Assembly (NCBI GenBank): GCA_016931225.1 | Contig: JAFGFE010000040.1 | Coordinates: 1-64,000 of the forward strand | DNA length: 64,000 nucleotides | Reading direction: 5' to 3' | Source: Candidatus Zymogenaceae bacterium | Lineage (GTDB): Bacteria; Desulfobacterota; Zymogenia; Zymogenales; Zymogenaceae | Shown here: positions 7,640 to 16,547 of the stretch, one piece after another | Numbering within the stretch: the stretch's first letter is position 1 | Layout: each line of letters opens with the position of its first letter | Notes under the pieces: model-generated | What the model was told of the DNA's origin: nothing | What the model saw: only the letters and a program-made list of their open reading frames with translations | Database searches by the model: none | Made by a program: the position numbers and the translations under genes

Positions 7640-9172
7640 TTAAATCCGCTCCAGGGGGCGCGGTAGGCGGCACTTCCCGTCACCCAGGTCCCGCTTTCCG
7701 GTCACCCGCCTGAGAAAGTCCTGGTAGTCGGTCAGCTTCCTCACCGCGTTCACTGCCCGCTCCATGGAGGGATACACCGGCGCCCCCACCTCCAGGAGCG
7801 CGCTCCGCGCCTTTCGCCACTCCAGCTCCAGCTCCACCTCGTCGGGTTTTTCTGATGTGGCGGTCTCCGGAAAGACGCCGATGACCGGCAGGTTGTATGT
7901 CTCGCATATTTCCCTGATGCCTTCCGCCAGGGCCGGGTAGGTGGCGAAGTTCTCAAGCGGCACATCCTCCTGGCCGGACATCCTCCGAAGGAGGATATAG
8001 ATGTGAAACAGAAACTGGATGACGAAAAAGATATCCACCTTCTCCTTTTCCGCTATGATCTTCATGATCTCAACGAGGGTGGAGGCGTGCACCACCGGGT
8101 TTCCCACGTCCACCGGATTGGTGGGGCTGCTCCCCGCCCCCTGGAGCAGTGCGCCGATCTTCCGTCCGGTCTCCTCCGAAAAGACAGGGAGATTGAGCCC
8201 CGCAAGGTCGATGAGGTCCGCGGACTCCACCGCCAGCCCGCCACCGCCGCCCACGATGGCGATGTCCCTGCCGCCCAGCGGGTGAATGTAGGCCAGCACC
8301 ATTAAAACATCCAGCATCTCCTCCAGCCCCCGGACACCGATGACCCCGGTCTGGGCGAACACCGCCTCCCAAATCTCCCTGTCCCCGCCCATCGAGCCGG
8401 TGTGGCTTTGGGCGGCCCTCCCCCCGGCGTCGGTCAGACCGGATTTCCAGATCACCACCGGTTTCTTCTTCGCGGTGTCGCTCAGCAGCTCGAAGAACCT
8501 CCGGCCGTCCTTCACGCCCTCGATATACGCCGAGATGATCTTCGTATCCGGGTCGTCCGCCAGGTATTGGAGCATGGCTCCCTCGTCCACGTCCACGGCG
8601 TTGCCGTAGCTGACCGCCACCGAAAAGCGAATGCCCCTGCCCAGGGCCATCTGGCCGATGTCGGAGACCATGCCCCCGCTCTGGGAGAAAAAACCGACCG
8701 GGCCGGACTCCCTCGAAAAACCGGCGCCGGGGATGACGGTGATCCCCGCATTCGGGGAATAGATGCCGAAGCAGTTGGGTCCGATGATGCGTATGCCCCG
8801 CTGCGCGATGGCAAAGAGCTCCCGCTCCATCCCGGCTCCCTCCCGGGAGAACTCCGAAAAGCCGGACGACATCACCACCGCCCCCGGTATCCCCATCTCG
8901 AGGGCTTCTTCCAGGTAGCCTTTGACGTATTTTGCCGGCACCGTCACCACCATCAGGTCCGGCGTCTCCGGCAGCTCCAACAGGGAACGGTAGACTTTAT
9001 GACCGAATATCTCATCGGCATTTTTATTGATGGGATAAAATTTTCCGGAATAGCCGATATCGAATATGGCCTTGGGATAGAGCCAGCCGAACTTCCCCGG
9101 GGTGTTTGAGGCCCCCACCAGGGCCAGGGATTTCGGGTGCAGTATCCTGTCGAGGACCGCGTGGTCGTTCAT
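7640..9172 (-). CDS. NDP-forming acyl-CoA synthetase alpha subunit (CoA-binding/ligase domains)
   Basis: 510 residues. An N-terminal CoA-binding Rossmann domain ('HPKSLALVGASNTPGKFGW', split here as VGAS at 19-22) is followed by two succinyl-CoA-ligase-like flavodoxin domains. The phosphorylatable histidine of ADP-forming acetyl-CoA synthetases is present in 'SHTGS' (His257), and 'GPNCFGIYSP' is the usual hinge. These enzymes make ATP from acyl-CoA in fermenters and syntrophs. The ATP-grasp beta domain/subunit is missing here and is not found elsewhere in the window. The start with the CGGAGGT site (9172) is preferred to one 27 nt upstream. It is a paralogue of the next gene. Confidence 0.82.
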   Translation of the reverse strand: MNDHAVLDRILHPKSLALVGASNTPGKFGWLYPKAIFDIGYSGKFYPINKNADEIFGHKVYRSLLELPETPDLMVVTVPAKYVKGYLEEALEMGIPGAVVMSSGFSEFSREGAGMERELFAIAQRGIRIIGPNCFGIYSPNAGITVIPGAGFSRESGPVGFFSQSGGMVSDIGQMALGRGIRFSVAVSYGNAVDVDEGAMLQYLADDPDTKIISAYIEGVKDGRRFFELLSDTAKKKPVVIWKSGLTDAGGRAAQSHTGSMGGDREIWEAVFAQTGVIGVRGLEEMLDVLMVLAYIHPLGGRDIAIVGGGGGLAVESADLIDLAGLNLPVFSEETGRKIGALLQGAGSSPTNPVDVGNPVVHASTLVEIMKIIAEKEKVDIFFVIQFLFHIYILLRRMSGQEDVPLENFATYPALAEGIREICETYNLPVIGVFPETATSEKPDEVELELEWRKARSALLEVGAPVYPSMERAVNAVRKLTDYQDFLRRVTGKRDLGDGKCRLPRPLERI

Positions 9173-9253
9173 GGAAACCTCCGAATTGTACATGTGCACG
9201 TTTCTATCGGTTCCCCGGCCACAGCGAAAGGGAAGAGGTACAGTGGGAACCCG

Positions 9254-10735
9254 CTACGTCGCCGATACGGCGTTTTTGAATTCCACGTACCGGCACACCC
9301 GATCCAGGGCGGCGATTGCCCGGACCACCGTGGAGTATACCGGGGCGCCGGCGGAAAGAAAGGCCGAACGCGCCCTGCGCCATTCACGCTCCAGCTCCAT
9401 GTCCTGGTCGTCCTCAGTGGTGCTTGTCCGGGGAAACACCCCGACGATCGGGACGTCGGTTTCCAAACGGAGTTTTTTGATTCCCTCGGCCAGCCGTGGG
9501 TAGTACGCGAAGGAAGAAAGGGGGGTGTCTTCGCTTTCGGTGATTCGCCTCATGATCACGTGGATATGCTGCATGGTCTGGGAAAGGAGTATCGTATCGA
9601 TATCGCCCGTGTTCGCCGCCGCCTCCATGATGTCGAGCAGCGCATCGGGGGGGACCATCGGGTTCCCGGTGTCCACGGGATTTCCCGGGCTGCTGCCGGT
9701 GGCCGAAAGGTGCGATCCGATGCGGGCGGAAACGTCCTGGGAAAAGGAGGGGAAGGTGAATTGATAATGATATGCGATATCAGACGCCTCCACGCAGAGG
9801 GCACCGCCCCCTCCCAGCATGGCAAGCCGTCTGCCGCCCTTTGGATACACAAGGGAGAACGCCATCAGGGTATCGATCATCTCGGAGAGATCCGTCACCC
9901 TCACCGCCCCGGTCTGGGCGAAGATGCCGTCCCATACCCGCTCTTCGCCCCCCAGAGAGCCGGTATGGCTCATCACCGCCCGGCGACCCGCCGGCGTTGT
10001 GCCGCCCTTCCAAATGACAACGGGCTTTTTTGGGGCCGTCTCCTTGAGCAGCCGAAAAAACTTCTCTCCGTCGGAAACCCCCTCCAGATACGCGGCGATG
10101 ATGTGTGTATCCGGGTCCCGGGCGAAATAGGAAAGCAGATCGAGGTCGGTCACGTCCGCGCCGTTTCCGTAGCTTACCATCGCCGAAAATCGAACGCCGT
10201 AGCTCCTGGCAAGCTGCCCCAGGTCAGCCGTCATACCGCCGCTCTGGGCGAAAAAGCCCACCGGGCCCGGCTCCCGGGAGAAGTCAGACCCCGGAATCAC
10301 CGTGATCCCGGTCTTTGGGGAATAGGTGCCGAAGCAATTGGGGCCGATTACCCGGATCCCCTTTTTCGAGATCTTTTTGATCTCCTCCTCCAGGCGGGCG
10401 CCCTCGTCCCCGTCCTCGGAAAAGCCCGCCGATTGAATGACGGCGCCTTTCACTCCCAGGCGTCGGGCCCGCTCCAGCTCCTCGGGCACGTGACGGGCGG
10501 GGATGGTAAAGACCGCCAGGTCCGGCGCCTCTGGGAGGTCCTCCAGGCTCGGATAGGTTTTCACGCCCCGGATTTCTTCAACCTTTTTATTGATGGGGTA
10601 AATATTCCCGGCATATCCCATACTCTGGATGGCCAAGAGATACAACCAGCCGTATTTCCCCGGCGTGGGAGACGCCCCCACGACGGCGATCGATTTCGGG
10701 TGGATGATGCGGTCGAGGATTTCGTAATCAGTCAT
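9254..10735 (-). CDS. NDP-forming acyl-CoA synthetase alpha subunit, second paralogue
   Basis: 493 residues, collinear with the previous gene: 'HPKSIAVVGASPTPGKYGW', 'IGPNCFGTYSPKTGI', and the phospho-His motif 'SHTGS'. It catalyses, or helps catalyse, acyl-CoA + ADP + Pi to acid + CoA + ATP, again without an ATP-grasp partner in the window. Its start overlaps the stop of the ferredoxin-like gene by 8 nt, suggesting translational coupling. An upstream in-frame start at 10747 is possible. Divergence between the two paralogues is large enough that different acyl specificities are plausible. Confidence 0.82.
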   Translation of the reverse strand: MTDYEILDRIIHPKSIAVVGASPTPGKYGWLYLLAIQSMGYAGNIYPINKKVEEIRGVKTYPSLEDLPEAPDLAVFTIPARHVPEELERARRLGVKGAVIQSAGFSEDGDEGARLEEEIKKISKKGIRVIGPNCFGTYSPKTGITVIPGSDFSREPGPVGFFAQSGGMTADLGQLARSYGVRFSAMVSYGNGADVTDLDLLSYFARDPDTHIIAAYLEGVSDGEKFFRLLKETAPKKPVVIWKGGTTPAGRRAVMSHTGSLGGEERVWDGIFAQTGAVRVTDLSEMIDTLMAFSLVYPKGGRRLAMLGGGGALCVEASDIAYHYQFTFPSFSQDVSARIGSHLSATGSSPGNPVDTGNPMVPPDALLDIMEAAANTGDIDTILLSQTMQHIHVIMRRITESEDTPLSSFAYYPRLAEGIKKLRLETDVPIVGVFPRTSTTEDDQDMELEREWRRARSAFLSAGAPVYSTVVRAIAALDRVCRYVEFKNAVSAT

Positions 10736-11852
10736 CTGTAGTCTCATCTGCGGTTTCTGTGGGTACGGTCAGCGCTTTTATGTATTCATTCAACGTCCCC
10801 TTAGCTTCAACGGCCCGTTGACTCCATTCGAACACGGTGGCGGGGACGTCCGGGACGGGATCCCTGGGGACAAGGGTAATCGCACCTGTGGGACAGGCTT
10901 CGACGCACAGGCCGCACCCAATGCACCTATCCGGGTCGACGACGCCGTCGTCCGCCGCAACGGCATCCATGGGGCAGATCCCCTCGCACACGCCGCAGGC
11001 GGTGCACGATTCGGAGTCCAAAAGGGCGACATTGCTTCCCACCGGCCGGAGATCATATCGTCCGTGTACGGTGGCCACCGCAAGCTGCCCGCAGCAGCAG
11101 GGGCAGCAGTGACAGATGAACGACACCCGATTTTCTGAATTGGACGATACGGAGACCAGCCCCGCCTTGTGAGCGGTCTCCACGATGGCCAGGGCCTCGT
11201 CGACATCGATAAGCCGGGCGATGCCCCGCTCGGCCAGGAATTTCGCGCCGATGCCCACGCCCAGGCACACCTCCCGGGGGCGGTCACACCCCTCGATGGT
11301 GGTGCGGCACGAACAATGGCTCACCGACAGGTGAGATGCGGTGCGTATATAATGTTCGATGGAGTCTCTGTCAAGAACCACAGATGACGATGCAAGGGTC
11401 GTCTCCACCGGCAGGATTCTTCCCATGGGGATCGGCCCACCCAGAGGTTCTTCGTCGCCGCCCCAGCCGTTCATATGGTATCGGCGCCACAGCTCCTTGA
11501 GCCGATCGTAGTCGATATCCAGGGTACCTTTCATGATCGGAAATTCATAGATGCCCGGCACCACGTCGGCGAGCATGCCGTAGGAGTCTTCGTTATAGTC
11601 TATCAGAAAGCCGAGACCCTTGTCTGCAATGGAGTCCAGTATGCGTCGGGCGTCGGGAACGGACATCCCCGCCGCCCGGGCGATGTCCGAAAGCGGCGCC
11701 GGAAGAAAGGGAAGCACCAGGGAAAACTCCGCCTCCTCGGGGGTAAAGAGCATCTCAAGTATCTCGATAAAGTCGTCACCCTGCGGGGCGCCCATGGGTG
11801 TTACGGACAGGCGATCCCTGAGCCGGGCGTATACGGACGAATTCTGTGTCAT
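10728..11852 (-). CDS. Multi-cluster 4Fe-4S ferredoxin-domain protein with N-terminal HTH-like region
   Basis: 374 residues. Residues 1-100 look like a winged helix ('LSDIARAAGMSVPDARRILDSI'). The middle has unusual cysteine groups ('SHCSCRTTIEGC', 'CHCCPCCCGQL'). The C-terminus is a classic 2x[4Fe-4S] ferredoxin: 'CTACGVCEGICP' and 'CIGCGLCVEACPTGAI'. It is likely a cytoplasmic electron carrier or redox-sensing protein. Similar ferredoxin-like proteins are common beside acyl-CoA and Hdr genes in sulfate reducers (family knowledge, not checked). It starts 2 nt after hypB ends and overlaps the synthetase gene, so it is clearly part of one operon. Confidence 0.75.
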   Translation of the reverse strand: MTQNSSVYARLRDRLSVTPMGAPQGDDFIEILEMLFTPEEAEFSLVLPFLPAPLSDIARAAGMSVPDARRILDSIADKGLGFLIDYNEDSYGMLADVVPGIYEFPIMKGTLDIDYDRLKELWRRYHMNGWGGDEEPLGGPIPMGRILPVETTLASSSVVLDRDSIEHYIRTASHLSVSHCSCRTTIEGCDRPREVCLGVGIGAKFLAERGIARLIDVDEALAIVETAHKAGLVSVSSNSENRVSFICHCCPCCCGQLAVATVHGRYDLRPVGSNVALLDSESCTACGVCEGICPMDAVAADDGVVDPDRCIGCGLCVEACPTGAITLVPRDPVPDVPATVFEWSQRAVEAKGTLNEYIKALTVPTETADETTDD

Positions 11853-11854
11853 GA

Positions 11855-12520
11855 TCAGCCTTTTTTCGCCAGGACGCGCTCTCTGAGCCAAGCCACCCAG
11901 GGGTCCAGTCCCTCGCCGGTTTTCATGGAAACCGGGAAGATCGTGGTTTTCGGATTGAGAGATTTCACCGACTTTTCGAACTCATCCATGTCGAAATCGG
12001 TATAGGGCAGAAGATCCATCTTGTTCAGAATGCACGCCTCTGTCTCGGTGAACATGAGGGGATATTTTTTCGGCTTGTCGTGGCCCTCGGGGACCGAGAG
12101 GATCATGACCCGGACGTCTTCGCCCACCTCGAACTCAGCGGGGCAGACGAGGTTGCCCACGTTCTCCACGATGACCAGATCGAAGGGCGTGGCGTCGAAG
12201 GTATCCAGCGTCTGCTCGATCATCGCCGAATCGATATGACACGAGCCCCCGGTGTTTATCTGCACCACGGGGATGCCCACCTCGTCCATCTTTTCCGCGT
12301 CCACGGTGGAGGTGACGTCCCCCTCGATGACCGCCGCCTTGATATCGTCTCCCAATCGCTTGACCGTCTCGATGATGGTGGACGTTTTCCCCGCCCCGGG
12401 GGACGACATCAGGTTGACCACGAAGGTCCCGCTTTCCGCATAGCGGGCCCTCAGCATTTTCGACATCTCATTGTTGTCCTTGAGTATGTCTTCCTGGATG
12501 GTTACCAACTTGACCGGCAT
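11855..12520 (-). CDS. hypB: Hydrogenase/urease nickel-insertion GTPase HypB
   Basis: 221 residues. The G1/P-loop is 'SSPGAGKTS' (residues 39-47), followed by 'EGDVTSTVDAEKM', 'NTGGSCHID' with the metal-site Cys-His pair, 'VENVGNLVCP' and the guanine-specificity motif 'NKMDL'. HypB delivers nickel to [NiFe]-hydrogenase maturation by GTP hydrolysis with HypA. The N-terminal His-rich nickel-storage stretch seen in some species is absent. hypA lies 95 nt upstream on the same strand. No hydrogenase structural gene is in the window, so the client enzyme is elsewhere. AGGAGA lies about 10 nt before the ATG. Confidence 0.95.
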   Translation of the reverse strand: MPVKLVTIQEDILKDNNEMSKMLRARYAESGTFVVNLMSSPGAGKTSTIIETVKRLGDDIKAAVIEGDVTSTVDAEKMDEVGIPVVQINTGGSCHIDSAMIEQTLDTFDATPFDLVIVENVGNLVCPAEFEVGEDVRVMILSVPEGHDKPKKYPLMFTETEACILNKMDLLPYTDFDMDEFEKSVKSLNPKTTIFPVSMKTGEGLDPWVAWLRERVLAKKG

Positions 12521-12615
12521 AGTGTACTGTCTCCTATTCCCTATATTTCTCGCTACAGTGAATTACAATTTTCGTCGAAGATGAGCGCAATTCGCGTCAT
12601 CTTCAGTTCTTTAAT

Positions 12616-12963
12616 TTACATGATCTCGATGCTCTTTACCGTGAACTCTCGACCGGACAATAACTTCGCGCTTCTCTCCCCGCAGGCGGGACAGGCAAAG
12701 TCCATTATCTTTTTGTCCACCTCAAAGGTCTCCCCACACTCATCGCACAGGACTCGGATGGGAATCCGCTCGATAATCAGCTTGGCGTCTTGGGCCATGG
12801 AATCCTTCGCCAGGTAGTCGAAGTAGCGCTGGACCCACTCGTCGATCAGGTCCGTCAGCTCGCCGATGGAAAGGTAAATGCGAACGATTTTGTGCGCCCC
12901 GTTTTTCTCGCCGTGATTCAGGGCGATCTTCAGGATTTCCTCTGTGACCGGAAGCTCATGCAC
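12616..12963 (-). CDS. hypA: Nickel metallochaperone HypA
   Basis: 115 residues when started at the GTG (12961-12963), giving V/M-HELPVTEEI. The His at position 2 and Glu at 3 are the nickel ligands of HypA, so this start is functionally required, and a GGGGAGG site lies 7-8 nt upstream. The longer frame with ATG at 13008 would bury these residues. The zinc site is formed by 'CDEC' and 'CPAC'. HypA binds Ni and hands it to HypB for hydrogenase maturation. The usual length is 113-118. Confidence 0.93.
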   Translation of the reverse strand: MHELPVTEEILKIALNHGEKNGAHKIVRIYLSIGELTDLIDEWVQRYFDYLAKDSMAQDAKLIIERIPIRVLCDECGETFEVDKKIMDFACPACGERSAKLLSGREFTVKSIEIM

Positions 12964-13084
12964 GTATACGCCTCCCCTCGGCCCCGATGCCGACACGCCT
13001 GTATACATAAAAAACGAACGTGCAACTTATTAGAATAATAGAAAATCCCCCCGATGGCAACAACGAAATGCCCCCATGGTCCGT

Positions 13085-13456
13085 TTACCGGGAAGCATGT
13101 TCCGTATCCTCCTCCCTTATGTCCTTCTCTCTCAGCCTGAAGTGCTCGACATAGCCGCAGTCGTCGGGGAGCCAGTCGAACGTGGGGAGGTTTTCCGGAG
13201 TCAGCTTGATGCATTCCGGACAGACCGTGAAACGGTCTTCATACACAAGGCACAGGCCCGTCTCCTGGTCGAGATGCTCACAGGGAGTCGCGGCGATGAG
13301 ATTGTCCTCCTCGTCGACGAGCTTGTCGAAACAGCACTTGCCGCACTTCTTGCACAGGGCGTCCCATTCCGGGGTGTCGGGCAACGGATCGGTCACCGTC
13401 AATCGGGCCGGCGGCTCCGTATTGCCTTTCGTCAGAGTAACCTTAATCTTTGACAT
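13085..13456 (-). CDS. Cysteine-cluster protein (YkgJ/YcgN, UPF0260-like)
   Basis: 123 residues. The signature is 'CKKCGKCCFDK', then 'CEHLDQETGLCLVYEDRF...CPECIKL', a spaced Cys pattern typical of the YkgJ/YcgN families proposed to bind zinc or an Fe-S centre. Function in the family is unknown. The start at 13456 overlaps the 3' end of the radical SAM gene by 14 nt, indicating coupling with it. An in-frame upstream start is possible. It may be an accessory redox or metal factor for the adjacent radical SAM protein, which is inference from position only. Confidence 0.8.
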   Translation of the reverse strand: MSKIKVTLTKGNTEPPARLTVTDPLPDTPEWDALCKKCGKCCFDKLVDEEDNLIAATPCEHLDQETGLCLVYEDRFTVCPECIKLTPENLPTFDWLPDDCGYVEHFRLREKDIREEDTEHASR

Positions 13457-14546
13457 AAGGCACCCACCTTCGGACCAGGGATTCATGGAACATGCGATCC
13501 AGCCCGGCGTTGTTTTTCGGGATCGGACCGATGGGACCGAACACCCGCTCCCACACGTCGCGCCGCTCCATGCAGAGATAGACGAAGAGGTCGGGATCGA
13601 CCTCTTTCAGCCACCTGACCATCTGTGTATACATCTCAACGCGAATCGATTTCAGATACCTGAGCTTGCCGTCGTCTCCCGGAAAGCTCTCGCCGGACAG
13701 CAGCACGCTTTCAGGATATCGCCGATTGACGATGCGCATCAGCCCGGGAGGGCAGCGAAACGTCCCCAGGCTCACCCAGAGGATGCGGCTCGGGTCGACG
13801 GCGTCGAATATCATCCGAACCACATCCCGGTATTCCTCCCGCCACCCCGGGAAATCCACCAGGGGATCGAAGTGAAAACCGAGGAAGTAGCCGGCTTCCG
13901 CAACGCGCTTCGCCGCCTTGAGCCGCGCCTCAATTGAAGGGGCGTTTTTCTCCTCCCGGCGGGCGATGGACCGGGCGTTCAGGGACCAGGAGACGATCGT
14001 CCCGCCCCCGTGATCCAAATCGAGGATATGATCAATCCGGTCGTTCTTTGTCTTCAGCTCGAAAATCATCCCCTTCTTTTTCCGGGCGTACAACACGAAC
14101 CGCCGGGAAAAGTCGGTCAGCTCGTCCATGTGGAAGCTGTCCGCCAGCTCCCCGGTCCCCACCCGGTATATGTACCTTCGCCGGCGGGCCAGCGTCCGGT
14201 CCAGCTCTTGGAAGGTGTCATCGATGTTCACGTTGATCAGGGTGCCGGGGACGTTCAGGTAGTCCTGAAGGATACAGTAGGTGCACCCAAGGCTGCACCC
14301 CAGGACCTGGTTGACGACATGGTAGTTGCAGCAGATATGTCGTCTCGTGCCGGGGCACCGTTTCACGATCCGTCCCCGGTGGGCCGCCAGGATCAGCGTC
14401 CCATTGGTGTTTGGTAATTCCGGTACGTCTGAAATTCCGGACACATACCGGGGGGCGGATTCCACCTTCCCGGCGATGTGCGACGTCAGGGGATACTCCC
14501 GGGCGTCGTCGAGGATGTAGAGTTGCCAAGGTCGGTCCATGTCCAT
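13443..14546 (-). CDS. SPL-family radical SAM protein (spore-photoproduct-lyase-like)
   Basis: 367 residues. The radical SAM triad is in 'GCSLGCTYCILQDYL' (Cys84, Cys88, Cys91), followed by a TIM-barrel with 'FELKTKND', 'SWSLNARSIARREE' and 'AGYFLGFHFDPLV', all characteristic of the SplB superfamily. Canonical SPL repairs the spore photoproduct in DNA and needs a cysteine (Cys141 in Bacillus) as hydrogen donor. The corresponding segment here reads 'YRVGTGELADSF' and has no Cys, so it is probably an SPL homologue with another job. It starts 1 nt after the ParB-like gene ends and overlaps the Cys-cluster gene. Confidence 0.82.
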   Translation of the reverse strand: MDMDRPWQLYILDDAREYPLTSHIAGKVESAPRYVSGISDVPELPNTNGTLILAAHRGRIVKRCPGTRRHICCNYHVVNQVLGCSLGCTYCILQDYLNVPGTLINVNIDDTFQELDRTLARRRRYIYRVGTGELADSFHMDELTDFSRRFVLYARKKKGMIFELKTKNDRIDHILDLDHGGGTIVSWSLNARSIARREEKNAPSIEARLKAAKRVAEAGYFLGFHFDPLVDFPGWREEYRDVVRMIFDAVDPSRILWVSLGTFRCPPGLMRIVNRRYPESVLLSGESFPGDDGKLRYLKSIRVEMYTQMVRWLKEVDPDLFVYLCMERRDVWERVFGPIGPIPKNNAGLDRMFHESLVRRWVPYVKD

Positions 14547-14547
14547 G

Positions 14548-15564
14548 TTACACCAGCGAAAAGAGCTTCCTCACCGCATCACTCCCCGCGGCCTCTGTGA
14601 GAAACCGGGCCGCCTCCTCTATGTCGTCGGGGTCATAAAACCGACACGAAAAGCCGATTCCATCCCCCTCGAAGGTGGGGTGGTGGTCGATCGACGCCGA
14701 TTTCGGGAGGGGAAGGGACGCCGCCGCCCGGTCGAATTCCATTTTCTGTGCGGTGAAACGAGGATAGCGGAGCCCCCGAAGGAGAGACCGCAGCTCCTCG
14801 CCCCGGCGGATTACCTCCCCCTCGTCGCCGTCGAGAAGCGGGACCAACTCGTGAGAATCAAGGATGTCTTTCACCGTCGTCTCGTCCCGCACCTTCATCT
14901 CCCACAAGACGCCCAGGACCTCGTCCGCGGGACCGGAGCCGAGCCGCACCCGCCGCAGGAGTTCCGCAATGTCTCTTCGGTCCGCGGTATCGAACCTCGC
15001 CCATCGCATGAGGATCCGCAGGGAATAGCCCCGCCCGTGAGCCAGCCCCAGGATGTCGACACCCAGGCCGGCCGCGGCCAGAAGATCATCCAGAACCCGC
15101 TCCTGAGCCGAAAATCCCAAAAGCGCCGGCACATCGCCACTCAACAGCCGGAAGCGCTCGACGCCGATATCGTTCACCAAGCGATCCATAAGCACGGCAC
15201 ACTGGGCCGCCGAATAGCGCCGGTCCGGGTAATGCTCCATGAGTCCCCGGATGACGGCGTCTTCCCTGCCCGTGTCCAGGAGCATCGCGGGAACCGCCTC
15301 CAGCCCCAGGTCCCGGGCCGCCAGCAGGCGGCCCCTCCCGGTGACGAGGTGATACCTGTCATCAACGCCCGCGGCCGTGATCAGCTTGATCGGCTCGCGG
15401 ACGCCGCATTGTCGAATCGATGAGACCAAAAGATCGTCCGCCTCGTCTCCCCGCAGGCGTTCCCACGGGGCGCCGAACAGTCCCTCCTGATCGATCAGGT
15501 CGGGGGAGACGGAGAAAACCTCCAAATTCCCCACAACACCGTTATATTTCGAGCAGTCGCTCAT
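14548..15564 (-). CDS. ParB/Srx-fold N-terminal domain protein
   Basis: 338 residues. Residues about 45-110 carry a ParB-like fold ('IRQCGVREPIKLI', 'YHLVTGRGRLLAARDLGLEAVPAML'), with GRGRLLAAR in the place of the GERRxRA CTP-binding motif of ParB. The remainder is largely helical and lacks an obvious HTH of the ParB type. No ParA is nearby, so a role in chromosome partition is unlikely. Stand-alone ParB-like domains may be nucleotide-binding or nucleases. It is tightly coupled to the SPL-like gene (1 nt) and overlaps the upstream glycosyltransferase gene by 23 nt. Confidence 0.7.
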   Translation of the reverse strand: MSDCSKYNGVVGNLEVFSVSPDLIDQEGLFGAPWERLRGDEADDLLVSSIRQCGVREPIKLITAAGVDDRYHLVTGRGRLLAARDLGLEAVPAMLLDTGREDAVIRGLMEHYPDRRYSAAQCAVLMDRLVNDIGVERFRLLSGDVPALLGFSAQERVLDDLLAAAGLGVDILGLAHGRGYSLRILMRWARFDTADRRDIAELLRRVRLGSGPADEVLGVLWEMKVRDETTVKDILDSHELVPLLDGDEGEVIRRGEELRSLLRGLRYPRFTAQKMEFDRAAASLPLPKSASIDHHPTFEGDGIGFSCRFYDPDDIEEAARFLTEAAGSDAVRKLFSLV

Positions 15565-16420
15565 ATCTGTTCACCATATCCTCGTAATATCGAACCGCGG
15601 GATCGTTCCCCCGCTTCTTCGCCCCACCGAGCACCACCCGCCCCTTTTTGACGATTTCCTCCATCACCGCCCGGGCCCGCTCGCGGGAGAGTTTTTCCGT
15701 ATTGAGTATCTTCTCCAGGGCATACAGCCTCAGCATATCCAGACCCCAAAAGCGGTGGGAAAGCTGGTCGTCATGGCCGCCGGTCTTGACGATCAACGCC
15801 TCGTCGATGTATCTCACATGATACCGGCTGGTGATGCGGAGCCATAAATCGTAATCCTCACACGCCAGGAGCATCTCGTCGAACAGGCCCACATCGGAAA
15901 GCACCAGCCTTTGAATCATCACCGACGAGGGGCTCACGATCACCAGGGGAAGCGATTGCAGGAAGATGTCCCCGGTAAATTTTTTATGCCGCTTTTTCGG
16001 ATTCACCCTTCTCTTGTTTCTGATCCATATCTCGTCGGTATAGGAAACCTCCGCCCCCTCGGCCTCCATCACGGAAACCTGCCGGGCCAGCTTCTCGGGC
16101 ATCCATCGGTCGTCCGAGTCGAGAAAGGCGATGTATCGCCCGTTTGCCTGTGCAATCCCCCGGTTTCGGGCGGCGGATACGCCGCGGTTCTCCTGATAGA
16201 TATACCGTACTCGGGGGGCGTGCCGCTTAATCCAGTCGCGGGTCCCGTCGGTGGAACCGTCATCCACCACGATCAGCTCCCACCGGGTAAACCGTTGTTC
16301 TTGCACGCTCTCGATCGCCCCGGGAAGCGCCCACAACCTATTGTGGGTCGGGATGATGACGCTGACATCGACATCATCCTCCGGATCCTTTAACGGCGGA
16401 ATATGTGTCTTTCCATCCAC
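15542..16420 (-). CDS. Family 2 glycosyltransferase
   Basis: 292 residues. GT-A motifs: 'VSVIIPTHNR' at the N-terminus, 'IVVDDGSTDGT', 'ENRGVSAARNRGI', and the metal-binding 'FLDSDDRW' (DxD). 'ACEDYDLWLRI' is the ED-Y acceptor-side motif of GT2. It transfers a sugar from a nucleotide donor, probably to a cell-surface glycan. It is soluble or peripherally membrane-bound, with no transmembrane segments. It is the first gene of the minus-strand run ending near 7304 and overlaps the ParB-like gene by 23 nt. It is divergent from the selenoprotein promoter. Confidence 0.88.
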   Translation of the reverse strand: MDGKTHIPPLKDPEDDVDVSVIIPTHNRLWALPGAIESVQEQRFTRWELIVVDDGSTDGTRDWIKRHAPRVRYIYQENRGVSAARNRGIAQANGRYIAFLDSDDRWMPEKLARQVSVMEAEGAEVSYTDEIWIRNKRRVNPKKRHKKFTGDIFLQSLPLVIVSPSSVMIQRLVLSDVGLFDEMLLACEDYDLWLRITSRYHVRYIDEALIVKTGGHDDQLSHRFWGLDMLRLYALEKILNTEKLSRERARAVMEEIVKKGRVVLGGAKKRGNDPAVRYYEDMVNRYERLLEI

Positions 16421-16491
16421 AGAGTGATACTACGCCCCCCTCCCGCCGGTGTCAAGGGTTCGGAAATTCAGTATCGATATTTTAAGACGTA

Positions 16492-16520
16492 TTGACAATA
16501 CAGGGTCTGTAAAATATAAT
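16492..16520 (+). promoter_or_regulatory. Perfect consensus sigma-70 promoter for the selenoprotein gene
   Basis: TTGACA (16492-16497), 17-nt spacer, TATAAT (16515-16520): both hexamers and spacing are exact consensus. The predicted transcript start is about 20 nt before the chosen ATG at 16548, which has GAGGG upstream. Confidence 0.85.
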
Positions 16521-16547
16521 AGATAATCTGTATCAATGAGGGTATTC

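Noticed and set aside
9137-10741. Long plus-strand open frame (534 codons) opposite the acyl-CoA synthetase gene
   Set aside because: Antisense shadow of a clear synthetase; proline/arginine/glycine-rich composition typical of shadow frames.
12616-13008. HypA starting at the ATG at 13008
   Set aside because: That start would place extra residues before the nickel-binding M/V-H-E end, and the GTG at 12963 has a strong ribosome site.
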